Below, piece after piece: positions 47,865 through 55,341 of a DNA stretch of 64,000 nucleotides; positions within the stretch are counted from its first letter, which is position 1; each line of letters starts with the position of its first letter. Below the pieces are notes generated by a model. It saw only the letters and a program-made list of their open reading frames with translations, was not told where the DNA came from and searched no databases. Both the position numbers and the translations under genes were made by a program. The DNA is taken from NCBI GenBank assembly GCA_963733065.1, contig CAVTBT010000002.1, forward strand, positions 124,001 to 188,000. The letters run 5' to 3'. Origin of the DNA: CAVTBT01 sp963733065. GTDB taxonomy: Bacteria; Actinomycetota; Thermoleophilia; Gaiellales; Gaiellaceae.

Positions 47865-48469
47865 CGGTTCGGGCGGTCTTCTTCGACGTCGGTGAGACGC
47901 TCGTCAACGAGGAGGGCTACTGGGAACGGGTCGCCCGCCTGGTGGGCGTGCCGCGTCATGTCGTCATCGCCGCCCTCGGCGCGACGGTAGTGAGGGGCGA
48001 GCGGCACCGCGAGCTCTTCGCCCACCTCGGCCTGGAGCGGCCCGCGGCCGTCGACGAGGTCGTCTACGGCCGTGGCGAGCTGTACCCGGACGCGATCCCG
48101 TGCCTCGCGCACCTGAAGGCCGACGGCTACCGGGTCGGCATCGCCGGCAACCAGACCGCCGCGCTCGAGCGGTGGGCGCGCGACGAGGGCCTGCCGGTGG
48201 ACGTGATCGGGTCGTCGGCAGGCTGGGGCGTGGAGAAGCCGTCGCGTGCCTTCTTCGAGCGGGTCGTCGAGGAGGCCGGGTGCGAGGCCGGCGAGGTCGC
48301 GTACGTCGGCGACCGCGTCGACAACGACGTCCTGCCCGCGGCCGAAGCGGGCCTCATCGCCGTCCATGTGCGCCGGGGGCCGTGGGGCTTCATGCAACCG
48401 GGGGCGGAGCGCGCGGCCGTGCGCGTCGAGACCCTCGCCGAGCTCCCGCAGGCGTTGAGCCGTGTCTGA
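47861..48469 (+). CDS. HAD-superfamily hydrolase
   Basis: 202 residues. HAD motif I reads VFFDVGETLVNEEGYW with Gly-Glu in place of the usual DxD second Asp (DVGET), a known variant in this subfamily. Motif II is IAGNQ, motif III VEKPSRAFFERVVEE and motif IV VAYVGDRVDNDVLPA. It would hydrolyse a phosphorylated metabolite or act as a phosphonatase-like enzyme. Inserted between ispD and ispF, which are adjacent in most genomes. Confidence 0.85.
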   Translation: MTVRAVFFDVGETLVNEEGYWERVARLVGVPRHVVIAALGATVVRGERHRELFAHLGLERPAAVDEVVYGRGELYPDAIPCLAHLKADGYRVGIAGNQTAALERWARDEGLPVDVIGSSAGWGVEKPSRAFFERVVEEAGCEAGEVAYVGDRVDNDVLPAAEAGLIAVHVRRGPWGFMQPGAERAAVRVETLAELPQALSRV

Positions 48470-48499
48470 TCGAGCCGTGTCGCTTCGTTGCGAGCGCGC

Positions 48500-48518
48500 A
48501 ACGGGGACAGTCCCCGTT
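48500..48518. repeat. Palindrome with GGGGACAGTCCCC core
   Basis: AACGGGGAC-A-GTCCCCGTT, a perfect 19-bp palindrome between the HAD and ispF genes. The core matches that of the palindrome at 62733-62767 (central base A here, T there). It is bordered by two GCGCAACGG repeats. Confidence 0.8.
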
Positions 48519-48559
48519 CGCCCCGCGCAACGGACGGACCTGTCCGCGACGGACGCGTT

Positions 48560-49042
48560 ATGAGCGAGCTGCGCGTCGGTCTCGGCGTCGACGCCCACGC
48601 GTTCGCGGAGGGCGTGCCGCTCGTGCTCGGCGGCGTCCGCTTCGAGGACGAGCCGCGCGGCCTCGCCGGCCACTCCGACGGCGACGTCGTCGCGCACGCG
48701 CTGACCGACGCGCTGCTGGGCGCGGCGGCGCTCGGCGACATCGGCACGCTCTTCCCCTCCGACGACGAGCGGTGGCGCGGAGCAGACTCGCTGGAGCTGC
48801 TGCGCGACGCCTACTCGCGGGTTCGCGCGGCCGGCTGGGAGCTCGTCAACGCCGACTGCGTGCTCGTCGGCCAGGAGCCGAGGATCGCTGCGCACCGCGA
48901 CGAGATGTCGCGCCGGCTCGCGGGTGCGCTGGACGCGCCGGCCGACCGCGTGACCGTCCGCGCGACCACGACCGACGGCCTCGGCTTCACCGGTCGCGGC
49001 GAGGGGCTCGCCGCCCAGGCCGTCGCGCTCCTCCGCCGGTGA
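48560..49042 (+). CDS. ispF: 2-C-methyl-D-erythritol 2,4-cyclodiphosphate synthase
   Basis: 160 residues. Zinc-binding GLGVDAHAFAEGVPLVLGG (Asp-x-His) and the loop GHSDGDVVAHALTDALLGAA; LGDIGTLFPSDDERWRGADS; C-terminal RATTTDGLGFTGRGEGLAAQ. It follows ispD in the MEP pathway. ATG 48560; it overlaps the next gene by GTGA. Confidence 0.97.
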   Translation: MSELRVGLGVDAHAFAEGVPLVLGGVRFEDEPRGLAGHSDGDVVAHALTDALLGAAALGDIGTLFPSDDERWRGADSLELLRDAYSRVRAAGWELVNADCVLVGQEPRIAAHRDEMSRRLAGALDAPADRVTVRATTTDGLGFTGRGEGLAAQAVALLRR

Positions 49043-49759
49043 AGCTCGTCCGCTACGCCGACCGGCCGGACCTGCTCGAGCGGCGCTACGGCGAGCTCGC
49101 CGGGCGCACGTTCCCCGAGTACATGCACCACAACGAGCCGGGCGGCTGCTACTGGAGTCGGCTCTACGCGGAGTTCCCCGACTTCCAGGTCGCGCTCGTC
49201 GATGGCGACGAGCTGGCTCGCGGAGGCGCACGCCGTGCCGCTCGCGTGGGACGGCACGCTCGACGACCTACCGTCCGGATGGGACGAGGGCTTCGTGCGC
49301 GCGATGACGTCCGGACGGGTGCCGACTGCGCTGATGGCACTCGCGATCAGCGTCTCGCCGGAGCGACAGGGCGAGCGCCTGTCGGGACGCATGATCGAGT
49401 CCATGCGCGAAGGCGCGCGCGCAGCCGGCCTCGGGTCCCTCCTCGCCCCCGTCCGCCCGACGCTGAAGGCGCGCTACGCGCTCATCCCCATCGAGCGGTA
49501 CGTCGGATGGCGGCGCGCGGACGGCTCGCACTTCGACCCGTGGATCCGCATCCACGAGCACGTCGGCGGCGAGATCCTGGCGCCGGCCCCGGCGTCCATG
49601 ACCATGGAAGCGCCGGTCGGGGACTGGGAGGAATGGACCGGCATGCGCTTTCCGGAAGACGGCGAATACGTCTTCCCGGGCGCGCTCGCGACGCTTGTCG
49701 TGCGAGACGGGATCGGCACGCACGTCGAGCCGAACGTCTGGCTGCTGCACCGCTCGTAG
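49039..49759 (+). CDS. GNAT-like acyltransferase, hypothetical, frameshifted
   Basis: About 239 residues repaired. The first third (VKLVRYADRPDLLERRYGEL, YMHHNEPGGCYWSRLYAEF) and the remainder (HAVPLAWDGTLDDLPSGWDE, LAISVSPERQGERLSGRMIE, APVRPTLKARYALIPIERY) lie in different frames, joined near 49212 by removing one G (giving VDGDELLAEAHAVP). ISVSPERQGERLSGRMI resembles the acetyl-CoA loop of GNAT enzymes. Starts within the ispF stop; ends at TAG 49757-49759, directly before the palindromic element. Confidence 0.65.
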
Positions 49760-49929
49760 CTAGGAGGGTTCGGCGGAACGTCGCTCGTCGGCGGGGCGCG
49801 CTGGTCGCGGCGAGGCAAGGACGCAGGGAGCGTCCACATGCAGACATATGACGCGACTGAGGACGCCGACTCGCTGCGACCAGCGCGGCCCGACGGCACA
49901 GCTCGATGTTTCGTCGGAGGCCCTCCTAG
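49760..49929. repeat. CTAG-bounded palindromic element, copy 2
   Basis: 170 bp, reverse orientation relative to 28516-28684. Ends CTAGGAGGGTTCGG and GGAGGCCCTCCTAG; inner pair GCGCTGGTCGCGGCGA / TCGCTGCGACCAGCGC; the central hairpin is decayed (GCGTCCACATG...CATATGACGC). The right CTAG supplies the TAG stop of the opposite TetR gene, and the left follows the acetyltransferase stop immediately. Again it separates convergent genes. Confidence 0.92.
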
Positions 49930-50462
49930 GCGCAGCGGACGAGGCGCGCCATCAGAGCGGCGGCTTCGTCGGGCGCGAGGCCGCCGCTGGCGAGTCGCTG
50001 CCACGTGAAGAAGTCGAACGCCAGCCTGGTGGCGGCGACGGCCTCGGCTCCCGGGCCGGCAAGCCCTGTCGCGGCCGCGTCGAGCCCTTCCCAGGCGTGG
50101 CCCATCACCTCGTCGAGCGCCGGCAGCACGCGCGCGTCACGCTCGACGTGCGCCAGCATTCGCACGTTCGCCGCGTACCAGGAGTAGAGCCGGCGAAGCG
50201 CCTCCTCGAGCTCGACGCCTTCGAGCTCGGGCCTGGGGTGGAGCGCGCGCCAGTGCGCGCTGCAGGCGGTGAAGAGCGTGAGCTCGTCGGGGAATCGGGC
50301 GTAGACCGTCGGGCGCGTGACACCGGCGCGCTCGGCGATGGCGGCGATCGTCGTCCGGGCCGGGCCGACCTCCTCGTGCAGCGCCACGGTCGCCTCGACG
50401 ATCCGCCGTCTCGTGCTCTCGGCGCGCGCTGCCCGCTCCTTCTGCTCATACGGTCTCGTCAT
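49926..50462 (-). CDS. TetR/AcrR-family transcriptional regulator
   Basis: 178 residues. TetR_N helix-turn-helix IAAIAERAGVTRPTVYARF at residues about 33-51, preceded by a basic arm (ARAESTRRRIVEATVAL). The C-terminal domain is helical. ATG 50462 (MTRPYEQKERAAR) was chosen; upstream ATGs would lie within the operator. It diverges from the cupin gene across the inverted repeat at 50468-50510, so it likely represses both. Confidence 0.9.
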   Translation of the reverse strand: MTRPYEQKERAARAESTRRRIVEATVALHEEVGPARTTIAAIAERAGVTRPTVYARFPDELTLFTACSAHWRALHPRPELEGVELEEALRRLYSWYAANVRMLAHVERDARVLPALDEVMGHAWEGLDAAATGLAGPGAEAVAATRLAFDFFTWQRLASGGLAPDEAAALMARLVRCA

Positions 50463-50467
50463 TTTGC

Positions 50468-50510
50468 TTGACACAGTGTAAAGCATGTGGTTGGCTTTAC
50501 GCACTGTCAA
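50468..50510. promoter_or_regulatory. Operator/promoter between TetR and cupin genes
   Basis: Imperfect inverted repeat: left half TTGACACAGTGTAAAGC, right half read on the other strand TTGACAGTGCGTAAAGC, 9 bp apart. Both outer hexamers are TTGACA, so each half is a -35 facing inward. On the minus strand CATGCT follows at 17 bp. The layout suits a TetR dimer controlling two face-to-face promoters. Confidence 0.65.
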
Positions 50511-50524
50511 ATGAAAGGAGCATG

Positions 50525-50938
50525 ATGATCACCGTCGACCTGAACCGCGAAGAGCTGAACGAGGTACAGAGCTACTCCGGCATGCGCGCGCGGGCGACCT
50601 TCCCGTTCAGCGCCGCCGTCGGCACCGAGGCGACCGCGGTCGTGTACTTCGAGGTCGAGCCTGGCGACCACCTCGGCCGCCACACGGACAGCGTCGAGGA
50701 GATCCTCCTCGTGCTGGAGGGCGAAGGGGTTGCCGTCGTCGGCGACGAGCGCGCCGAGATCGGGCCGGGCTCGATGGCCCTCGTGCCCGCGCTCGTGCCG
50801 CACGAGGTGCACGCGACCGGCGACCGCCCGCTCCGGGTGGTCGGGTTCTTCGCCGGCGCCGAGGTCGAGCACGTCTTCGACGAGCCGCTCGAGCCGATCG
50901 GCCTGCGCGTCGTGACGACTCCGATGGTCGCCGCCTGA
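50525..50938 (+). CDS. Cupin-domain protein
   Basis: 137 residues, one cupin barrel. Motif 1 is EVEPGDHLGRHTDSVEEILLV (His pair and Glu), motif 2 is GPGSMALVPALVPHEVHATG. It may bind a metal and a small molecule, as a dioxygenase or sensor. AAAGGAG (50514-50520) fits ATG 50525, four bases downstream; ATG 50522 is too close. Its divergent TetR partner suggests inducible expression. Confidence 0.85.
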   Translation: MITVDLNREELNEVQSYSGMRARATFPFSAAVGTEATAVVYFEVEPGDHLGRHTDSVEEILLVLEGEGVAVVGDERAEIGPGSMALVPALVPHEVHATGDRPLRVVGFFAGAEVEHVFDEPLEPIGLRVVTTPMVAA

Positions 50939-50959
50939 CGCCGCAACGGGAGGGCGGCG

Positions 50960-52024
50960 TCACGCGGCGGGGAGCGTGAAGCTCACCCGCGCGCCGCCGC
51001 CCTCCCGGTTCTCTGCCCAGATGCGGCCGCCGTGCGCCTCGACGAGGCCGCGGGCGATCGCCAGGCCGAGCCCTGCGCCGCGCGAGGAGCGGGCGCGGTC
51101 GGCACGCCAGAAGCGCTCGAACATGCGCCGCTCCGACTCGGGCTCGAGCCCTTCGCCCGTGTCCTCCACCGTCACCCGGACCTCTCCCGGCATCGGCTCG
51201 ACCAGAACCGCAACCGAGCCGTCCGACGGCGTGTGCCGGAGCGCGTTCGTGAGCAGGTTGAGCAGCACCCGCTCGACCTTGTCCGGGGCGTAGCGGGCGC
51301 TCGCCGTCTCGTCCACGAGCGACCGGAGCGCAACGCGGCGGGACCGTGCCTCCGCCTCCACCCCGCGCAGGCAGGATGCGACGACCGGTGCGAGCGGCCC
51401 GTCCAGCAGCTCGAGCGTCAGCGCGCCCGCGTCGATACGCGCCAACTCGAAGAGATCGTCGACGAGGAGTGTCAGCACCCGCACCTGCTCTCGGAGCGCG
51501 GGCACGTACTGGTCGGGCTCCGCGAGCCCGTCCTCGAGCGCCTCCAGCATCGCCTGCATGTTCGCGAGCGGCGTGCGGAGGTCGTGGCTCGCCCAGGCCA
51601 CGAGCTCGCGGCGCGCATCGAAGAGGCGCTCGACGCTCGTGGCCATCTCGTTGAATCCGGCCGCCAGCTCGGCCAGCTCGGCCGGTCCGCCCTCCGGCGC
51701 GCGGGCCGAAAGGTCACCGCCCGACAGCGCCGCAGACGCGTCGCGCACGCGGTCGATCGAGTTCGCGATCGACCGCGTGAGGAACAACGCCGCGGCGACT
51801 GCTGCCGATGCGGACGCGGCCGCAACGGCCAGGATCTTCACGTCGTCGCCCATGTGGAACATCACCCAGCCGGAAAGCGTGACCGCGGCCAGCGGGAGGA
51901 CGACAGCCAGGGCCGCGAGCCCGGTCAGCTGCAGCCGCACCGTGGGGAGGGCGCGCAGCGCGACGGCGGCCCCGAGCCCGACCGCGAGCGTCGCTCCCGC
52001 GACGACGACCGCCTCGACGATCAC
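50960..52024 (-). CDS. Sensor histidine kinase
   Basis: 354 residues. Two membrane helices (VVVAGATLAVGLGAAVAL and LTGLAALAVVLPLAAVTLSG), a third hydrophobic stretch, a HAMP domain (TRSIANSIDRVRDASAALSG), the phospho-acceptor WASHDLRTPLANMQAML, the N box LLNLLTNALRHTP, and G boxes VEDTGEGLEPES and RGAGLGLAIARGLVEAHGG. The outer sensor region is almost absent, so it probably senses within the membrane. GTG 52024 overlaps the regulator's stop. Confidence 0.92.
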   Translation of the reverse strand: MIVEAVVVAGATLAVGLGAAVALRALPTVRLQLTGLAALAVVLPLAAVTLSGWVMFHMGDDVKILAVAAASASAAVAAALFLTRSIANSIDRVRDASAALSGGDLSARAPEGGPAELAELAAGFNEMATSVERLFDARRELVAWASHDLRTPLANMQAMLEALEDGLAEPDQYVPALREQVRVLTLLVDDLFELARIDAGALTLELLDGPLAPVVASCLRGVEAEARSRRVALRSLVDETASARYAPDKVERVLLNLLTNALRHTPSDGSVAVLVEPMPGEVRVTVEDTGEGLEPESERRMFERFWRADRARSSRGAGLGLAIARGLVEAHGGRIWAENREGGGARVSFTLPAA

Positions 52025-52698
52025 GGCACGAACCGGTAGCCGACGCCCCAGACCGTCTGCAGGTGAGTGGGATGCGACGGGTCGGCCTCGATCTTCTCGC
52101 GCAGCCGGCGCATGTGCACGGTGACGGTGCCGGTGTCGAGCGCCGCCTCGTAGCCCCAGACACGGGACATCAGCTGATCGCGCGAGAAGACGCGGCGCGG
52201 GTGTGCCGCGAGGAACCAGAGCAGGTCGAACTCCCTCGCGGTGAGTCGCAGCTCCTCGTCGCCGCGCCGCACCTCGCGCGAGCCCGAGTCGAGCCGGAGG
52301 TCGCCGTAGGCGATGCGCTCCTGCCCGCCGTCCTGCGGTCCGGCACGCCGTAGCACGGTCCGCACGCGCGCCGCGAGCTCGCGTGGCGAGAACGGCTTCG
52401 TCACGTAGTCGTCGGCCCCCAGCTCCAGGCCGACGATCCGGTCGGCCTCCTCGCCGCGCGCCGTCAGCATGATCACGGGCAGCTCCGATCGGGACCGGAT
52501 CCACCGACAGAGCTCGAGGCCGTCGGTGCCGGGCAGCATCACGTCCAGCACGACGAGGTCCGGCGGCTGCGACTCGAGCAGCCGCCGCGCGTCCTCGCCG
52601 TCGCCCGCCTCGAGGGTGCGGTAGCCCTCGCGCTCCAGGTAGCGGACGACGACCTCGCGGACGATCGGCTCGTCGTCGACGACGAGAACGGTGGTCAC
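52021..52698 (-). CDS. OmpR/PhoB-family response regulator
   Basis: 225 residues. Receiver domain with TVLVVDDEPIVREVVVRYLE, phospho-Asp in LVVLDVMLPGTDGLELC, LTARGEEADRIVGLELGADD and YVTKPFSPRELAAR; winged helix with REFDLLWFLAAHPRRVFSR and VTVHMRRLREKIEADPS. It is cotranscribed upstream of the kinase. Targets unknown. GTG 52698 follows CAGAAT by 6 nt. Confidence 0.95.
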   Translation of the reverse strand: MTTVLVVDDEPIVREVVVRYLEREGYRTLEAGDGEDARRLLESQPPDLVVLDVMLPGTDGLELCRWIRSRSELPVIMLTARGEEADRIVGLELGADDYVTKPFSPRELAARVRTVLRRAGPQDGGQERIAYGDLRLDSGSREVRRGDEELRLTAREFDLLWFLAAHPRRVFSRDQLMSRVWGYEAALDTGTVTVHMRRLREKIEADPSHPTHLQTVWGVGYRFVP

Positions 52699-52710
52699 GC
52701 TCGCATTCTG
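52699..52710 (-). promoter_or_regulatory. -10 (CAGAAT) for leaderless two-component operon
   Basis: Minus strand CAGAAT (52710-52705), six bases, GTG 52698; identical geometry to tilS. Confidence 0.4.
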
Positions 52711-52775
52711 CGGCGCGAATGCTTGCGGGTGAGTTAATTCCGCGGGAGCGGGCCCCGATCCGCGCGGCGCTCTCG

Positions 52776-53492
52776 TCAGGCCGGCAGCGACGCGACTCCG
52801 CCGTCGAGGCGCACGAGTCCGTCCCGCACGAGCGCCGCGACGGCCTCCTCGTCGAGCTCGGCGAGCGGCTGCGGCGCCGCGGCCACGACCCTGAGCGCGG
52901 CCGCGCGGCGCTGCCTGAACGAGCCTTCGAACCGCGACTGCCGCCGAAGCGGCTCGGCGCGCATGCCGGCCGAGGGGCAGTCGGCCGCGAGCGGGCATTC
53001 GCCGCAGCGCGGAACGCGGGCCAGGCAGACGCGGGCGCCGAGGTCCATCAGCGCCTGCGCCGCGGCGGGTGAGAACGCCCGGCCGGTTCGCTCCTGCACG
53101 CGCCGCACGTTTGTGTCGACCGGGAGCACGGGCTCGCCCCAGGCGAAGTTCCGCACGGCGGCCGCCGTGTACGGCCCGACGCCGGGCAGCTCGGTGAGGT
53201 CGGCGGGCCAGCCGTCACGCGCGAGCTGTCGAGCCGCCTGGTGGAGAGCGACGGCGCGGCGGTTGTAGCCCAGCCCCTGCCACTCGCGGATGACGTCCGC
53301 CCGGGAGGCGTCCGCGAGCGCCGTCACGGTCGGCCAGCGCTCGAGCCAGCGCACGAACCGCGGCGCGACCCGCGACGCCTGCGTCTGCTGGAGCATGACC
53401 TCTGAGACCAGGATCGCGTACGGGTCGCGCGTGCGCCGCCACGGCAGATCCCGGGCCGTGTCGCGGAACCAGGCGAGCAGGCGGCGCTCCAC
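52776..53492 (-). CDS. mutY: A/G-specific adenine glycosylase, short form
   Basis: 238 residues. It removes A opposite 8-oxoG. Catalytic Glu in ILVSEVMLQQTQASRV, HhH motif LPGVGPYTAAAVRNFA with the catalytic Asp in LPVDTNVRRVQER, and the [4Fe-4S] cysteines C-x6-C-x2-C-x5-C in CLARVPRCGECPLAADC. The usual C-terminal NUDIX-like domain that recognises 8-oxoG is missing. GTG 53492 follows TAGACT by 6 nt. Confidence 0.92.
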   Translation of the reverse strand: MERRLLAWFRDTARDLPWRRTRDPYAILVSEVMLQQTQASRVAPRFVRWLERWPTVTALADASRADVIREWQGLGYNRRAVALHQAARQLARDGWPADLTELPGVGPYTAAAVRNFAWGEPVLPVDTNVRRVQERTGRAFSPAAAQALMDLGARVCLARVPRCGECPLAADCPSAGMRAEPLRRQSRFEGSFRQRRAAALRVVAAAPQPLAELDEEAVAALVRDGLVRLDGGVASLPA

Positions 53493-53504
53493 CGTCCGAG
53501 TCTA
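53493..53504 (-). promoter_or_regulatory. -10 (TAGACT) for leaderless mutY
   Basis: Minus strand TAGACT (53504-53499), six bases, GTG 53492. Confidence 0.55.
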
Positions 53505-53521
53505 CGAGGCCGGGGCGGGCG

Positions 53522-53533
53522 TAGGATCGGGGC
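53522..53533 (+). promoter_or_regulatory. -10 (TAGGAT) for leaderless DUF1801 gene
   Basis: TAGGAT 53522-53527, six bases, GTG 53534; same hexamer and spacing as the SDR gene at 4108. Confidence 0.55.
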
Positions 53534-53917
53534 GTGCCGGCGGACCTGAACGACATCTTCCTCCGGTTGCGCGGCGCGCTCTCCGAGTACTCGCCGCCGT
53601 TCACCGTTCGCACAGGGACGGTGGCGGGCAAGGACGACTACCACCTGTGGTCGGAGCGGGACGTGGTCGTCGCCGGCCGCCCCAGGAAGGAGGTCTTCTT
53701 CGCCGGGCTCATCGTTCAGAAGGGCTACGTCGGCCTGTACTACATGCCGGTCTACGCCGAGCCCGAGCGGCGCGAGCTGTTCGCGCCGGAGCTGCTGGCG
53801 CTGCTGAAGGGCAAGTCGTGCTTCCACGTCCGCCGGCTCGACGACGGGCTGCTCGCGCAGGTCCGCGAGGCGCTCCGTCAGGGCTTCGACCTTTACCGCG
53901 AGCGCGGCTGGGTATGA
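53534..53917 (+). CDS. DUF1801-like small protein
   Basis: 127 residues. The C-terminal LFAPELLALLKGKSCFHVRR and LLAQVREALRQGFDLYRERG match the ending of many DUF1801/YdhG-like proteins (PF08818), which fold like frataxin-related domains and have no assigned role. It is translationally coupled to the transhydrogenase gene (ATGA overlap), suggesting a link to redox metabolism. Confidence 0.65.
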   Translation: MPADLNDIFLRLRGALSEYSPPFTVRTGTVAGKDDYHLWSERDVVVAGRPRKEVFFAGLIVQKGYVGLYYMPVYAEPERRELFAPELLALLKGKSCFHVRRLDDGLLAQVREALRQGFDLYRERGWV

Positions 53918-55332
53918 GCGAAGGGATGGATCGCGACTTCGAGCTCGTTGTGATCGGCTCGGGACCGGCCGGCCAGAAGGCCGCCATCGCGGCCGCGAAG
54001 GCCCGGCGCAGCGTCGCCCTCGTGGAGAGCCGGCGCCACCTCGGGGGCGCCACGGTCAACACCGGCACGATCCCGTCCAAGACGATCCGGGAGGCCGTGC
54101 TCTACCTCTCGGGTCTCAGTCAGCGCGGGATCTACGGCCAGGACTACCGGCTGAAGGACAAGATCGCCATCGAGGACCTGGCCATGCGCACGCGGCAGGT
54201 CGTCGAGCGCGAGCGCAGCGTGATCCGCGACCAGCTGCTCCGGAACCACGTGACCGTGGTCGACGGCACGGCTCGCTTCGTGGACTCGCACACCGTCTCG
54301 GTGGCCGAGCGCGACGGCGGGGAGCGGCGGATCTCGGGCGAGGCGCTCGTCGTGGCGACCGGCTCGGCGCCCGCGCACCCGCCCGAGGTCGAGTTCGACG
54401 GCCGCACCATCCTGGACTCGGACGACATCGTCCTGCGGCTCGACCGCATACCGCGCACGCTGCTCGTGGTAGGCGCAGGCGTCATCGGCGTCGAGTTCGC
54501 GTCGATGTTCGCGGTGCTCGGCACGAAGGTGACGCTCGTCGACGGCCGCCCCGACATGCTCGACTTCTGCGACCGCGAGATCGTCGAGGCGCTCCGGTAC
54601 CACCTGCGCGACCTCGGCATGACGTTCCGGTTCGGCGAGATCGTGACGCGCGTCGAGCGGCGGGCCGACGGCACGCTGACGACGCTCGCAAGCGGAAAAC
54701 AGATCGCGTCCGAGGTCGTCTTCTACTCGGCGGGGCGCCAGGGCGCGACGGCCGGGCTCGAGCTCGAGAACGCCGGGCTGGAGGCGGACGAGCGCGGCAG
54801 GATCGCCGTCGGGCCGACGTACCGGACCGCGGTCGACCACATCTGGGCGGCCGGCGACGTGATCGGCTTCCCGAGCCTCGCCTCGACGTCGGCCGAGCAG
54901 GGGCGGCTCGCGGCGGTCGACGCGTGCGGCCTCGACGTCCACCCGGTCGGCGACCTGCCCTTCGGCATCTACTCGATCCCGGAGATCGGCTACGTGGGAC
55001 GGACCGAGCACGAGCTCACCGAGGCCGCGATCCCGTACGAGGTCGGTGTCTCCTACTACCGGGAGCTGGCGCGCGGCCAGATCCTCGGCGACATGCACGG
55101 GCTCGTGAAGCTGCTCGTCTCGCCCGTCGACCACAAGCTGCTCGGGGTGCATGCGCTGGGCGCGAACGCCACCGAGGTCGTCCACATCGGCCAGGCCGTG
55201 ATGGGCCTCGGTGGCACCGTCGACTTCCTCGTCGAGACCGTCTTCAACTACCCGACGCTCGCCGAGGCGTACAAGGTCGCGGCGCTCGACGCGGCCAACA
55301 AGCTGAACGCGGTCAGCCACCTCACGGCGTAA
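53914..55332 (+). CDS. sthA: Soluble pyridine nucleotide transhydrogenase (SthA-like)
   Basis: 472 residues, two-dinucleotide-binding-domain flavoprotein. FAD motif ELVVIGSGPAGQKAAIAAAK, NAD motif LLVVGAGVIGVEFASMFAV, HIWAAGDVIGFPSLASTSAE, and a C-terminal dimerisation domain (EVVHIGQAVMGLGGTVDFLV). The redox-disulfide segment reads GGATVNTGTIPSKTIRE: no cysteine at either position, so lipoamide or glutathione reduction is excluded and direct hydride transfer between NADPH and NAD+ is likely. ATG 53914 overlaps the upstream stop. Confidence 0.85.
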   Translation: MSEGMDRDFELVVIGSGPAGQKAAIAAAKARRSVALVESRRHLGGATVNTGTIPSKTIREAVLYLSGLSQRGIYGQDYRLKDKIAIEDLAMRTRQVVERERSVIRDQLLRNHVTVVDGTARFVDSHTVSVAERDGGERRISGEALVVATGSAPAHPPEVEFDGRTILDSDDIVLRLDRIPRTLLVVGAGVIGVEFASMFAVLGTKVTLVDGRPDMLDFCDREIVEALRYHLRDLGMTFRFGEIVTRVERRADGTLTTLASGKQIASEVVFYSAGRQGATAGLELENAGLEADERGRIAVGPTYRTAVDHIWAAGDVIGFPSLASTSAEQGRLAAVDACGLDVHPVGDLPFGIYSIPEIGYVGRTEHELTEAAIPYEVGVSYYRELARGQILGDMHGLVKLLVSPVDHKLLGVHALGANATEVVHIGQAVMGLGGTVDFLVETVFNYPTLAEAYKVAALDAANKLNAVSHLTA

Positions 55333-55341
55333 GGAGGAGCG

